Source: Sarcocystis neurona (taxonomy: Eukaryota > Apicomplexa > Conoidasida > Eucoccidiorida > Sarcocystidae). Taken from it: a DNA stretch of 64,000 nt. Below the pieces are notes generated by a model. It had not been told where the DNA came from. It was given only the letters and a program-made list of their open reading frames with translations, and did not search any database. Both the position numbers and the translations under genes were made by a program. The stretch is taken from positions 2,321,961 to 2,385,960 of the forward strand of contig KL647308.1 of assembly GCA_000727475.1 (NCBI GenBank), given 5' to 3'. Below, piece by piece: positions 63,641 through 64,000 of this stretch (position 1 is its first letter; every line of letters begins with the position of its first letter).

Positions 63641-64000
63641 GCGCCAGCAAGGCTGATTAGCGTACACCACCTCAATCTGGATGGATACTGCAGCTGTCGC
63701 CGGCTCCCTCAAACCCTCCGATACAAAGGTACTTCGTACTTTCCCCCTCCTTTGCAGTTTCCAAGATGTCCTCGCGTACACATCTTCATTCAGGGAAAAT
63801 GAATGCGCTGCGCTGTTCTGGCACCTCAATAGTAGTTTCAATGATCTGCACACTCCCCCTGGACTCTGTAAGACAGGAAGTTTTCAGGGTGCAGGAACAT
63901 TTTTCTGCCTTGGCAAAACAGACTGAGCGGTTGCTCACAAGCCCGGTGCAGGCGGTGCTGTTCTACACTGTGAGCAGTCGCATGAGTCTCATGACTTTCC
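63641..64000. other. Window end, no supported gene
   Basis: Non-repetitive sequence after the tandem array. Short frames on both strands only. Confidence 0.35.

Overview
The window looks like nuclear DNA of a coccidian apicomplexan, most likely an Eimeria species. The evidence is: (i) dense CAG/CTG triplet tracts that read as poly-Gln, poly-Ala and poly-Ser inside long open frames, the homopolymeric amino-acid repeats Eimeria genomes are known for; (ii) split genes with GT...AG introns; (iii) GCATGC motifs throughout; (iv) long TA/TG/TC microsatellites between genes; (v) a nuclear gene for an organelle-type ribosomal protein uS14. There are no bacterial operons, rRNAs, convincing tRNAs, CRISPR arrays or insertion sequences. 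Two runs of N (12994-13664 and 41935-42381) are assembly gaps, both inside repeats.

Layout. 1-1.6 kb: microsatellite-rich spacer. 1.6-6.9 kb: a large minus-strand gene for a Gln/Ala-rich protein; its two main exons are joined by a phase-matched intron at 2858-3825. 7-8 kb: triplet-rich DNA. 8.2-11.1 kb: TA/TC/TG microsatellites. 11.3-12.8 kb: exons of a minus-strand gene. 12.8-13.8 kb: CAG array with gap. 14.3-15.1 kb: a second minus-strand gene. 16.2 kb: a plus-strand N-terminal exon. 17-19 kb: clustered copies of a GGTGTACGTACACC palindrome. 19.2-19.8 kb: a degenerate 18-bp satellite. 20.3-21.2 kb: triplet-rich exons, strand ambiguous. 23.2-23.5 kb: uS14, the only gene identified by family. 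24.4 kb: a small protein with a C-terminal membrane segment. 24.7-29.5 kb: no supported gene. 29.5-31.4 kb: Gln-rich exons on both strands. 31.6-34.3 kb: a pyrimidine tract and a purine tract either side of one clean minus-strand exon. 34.1-35.1 kb: a two-exon plus-strand gene. 37.2-38.9 kb: a minus-strand gene with five 18-residue repeats. 39.8-40.5 kb and 44.5-45.0 kb: Ala-rich plus-strand frames. 45.6-48.6 kb: GC-rich triplet DNA. 50.6-55.5 kb: a plus-strand Gln-rich gene in at least two exons with a long intron region. 55.7-63 kb: repeat-poor DNA without a supported gene. 63.07-63.64 kb: three tandem copies of a ~190-bp unit.

The most informative pattern is that triplet repeats are strand-polar. 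In the better supported genes, exons carry CAG on the sense strand, while introns and 5' flanks carry CTG. A second is the dispersed palindrome, which reads Ala-Val-Tyr-Val-His-Arg from either strand and is found in candidate exons as well as between genes. Apart from uS14, no function can be assigned from sequence alone. Splice sites were judged by eye, so exon ends are predictions.
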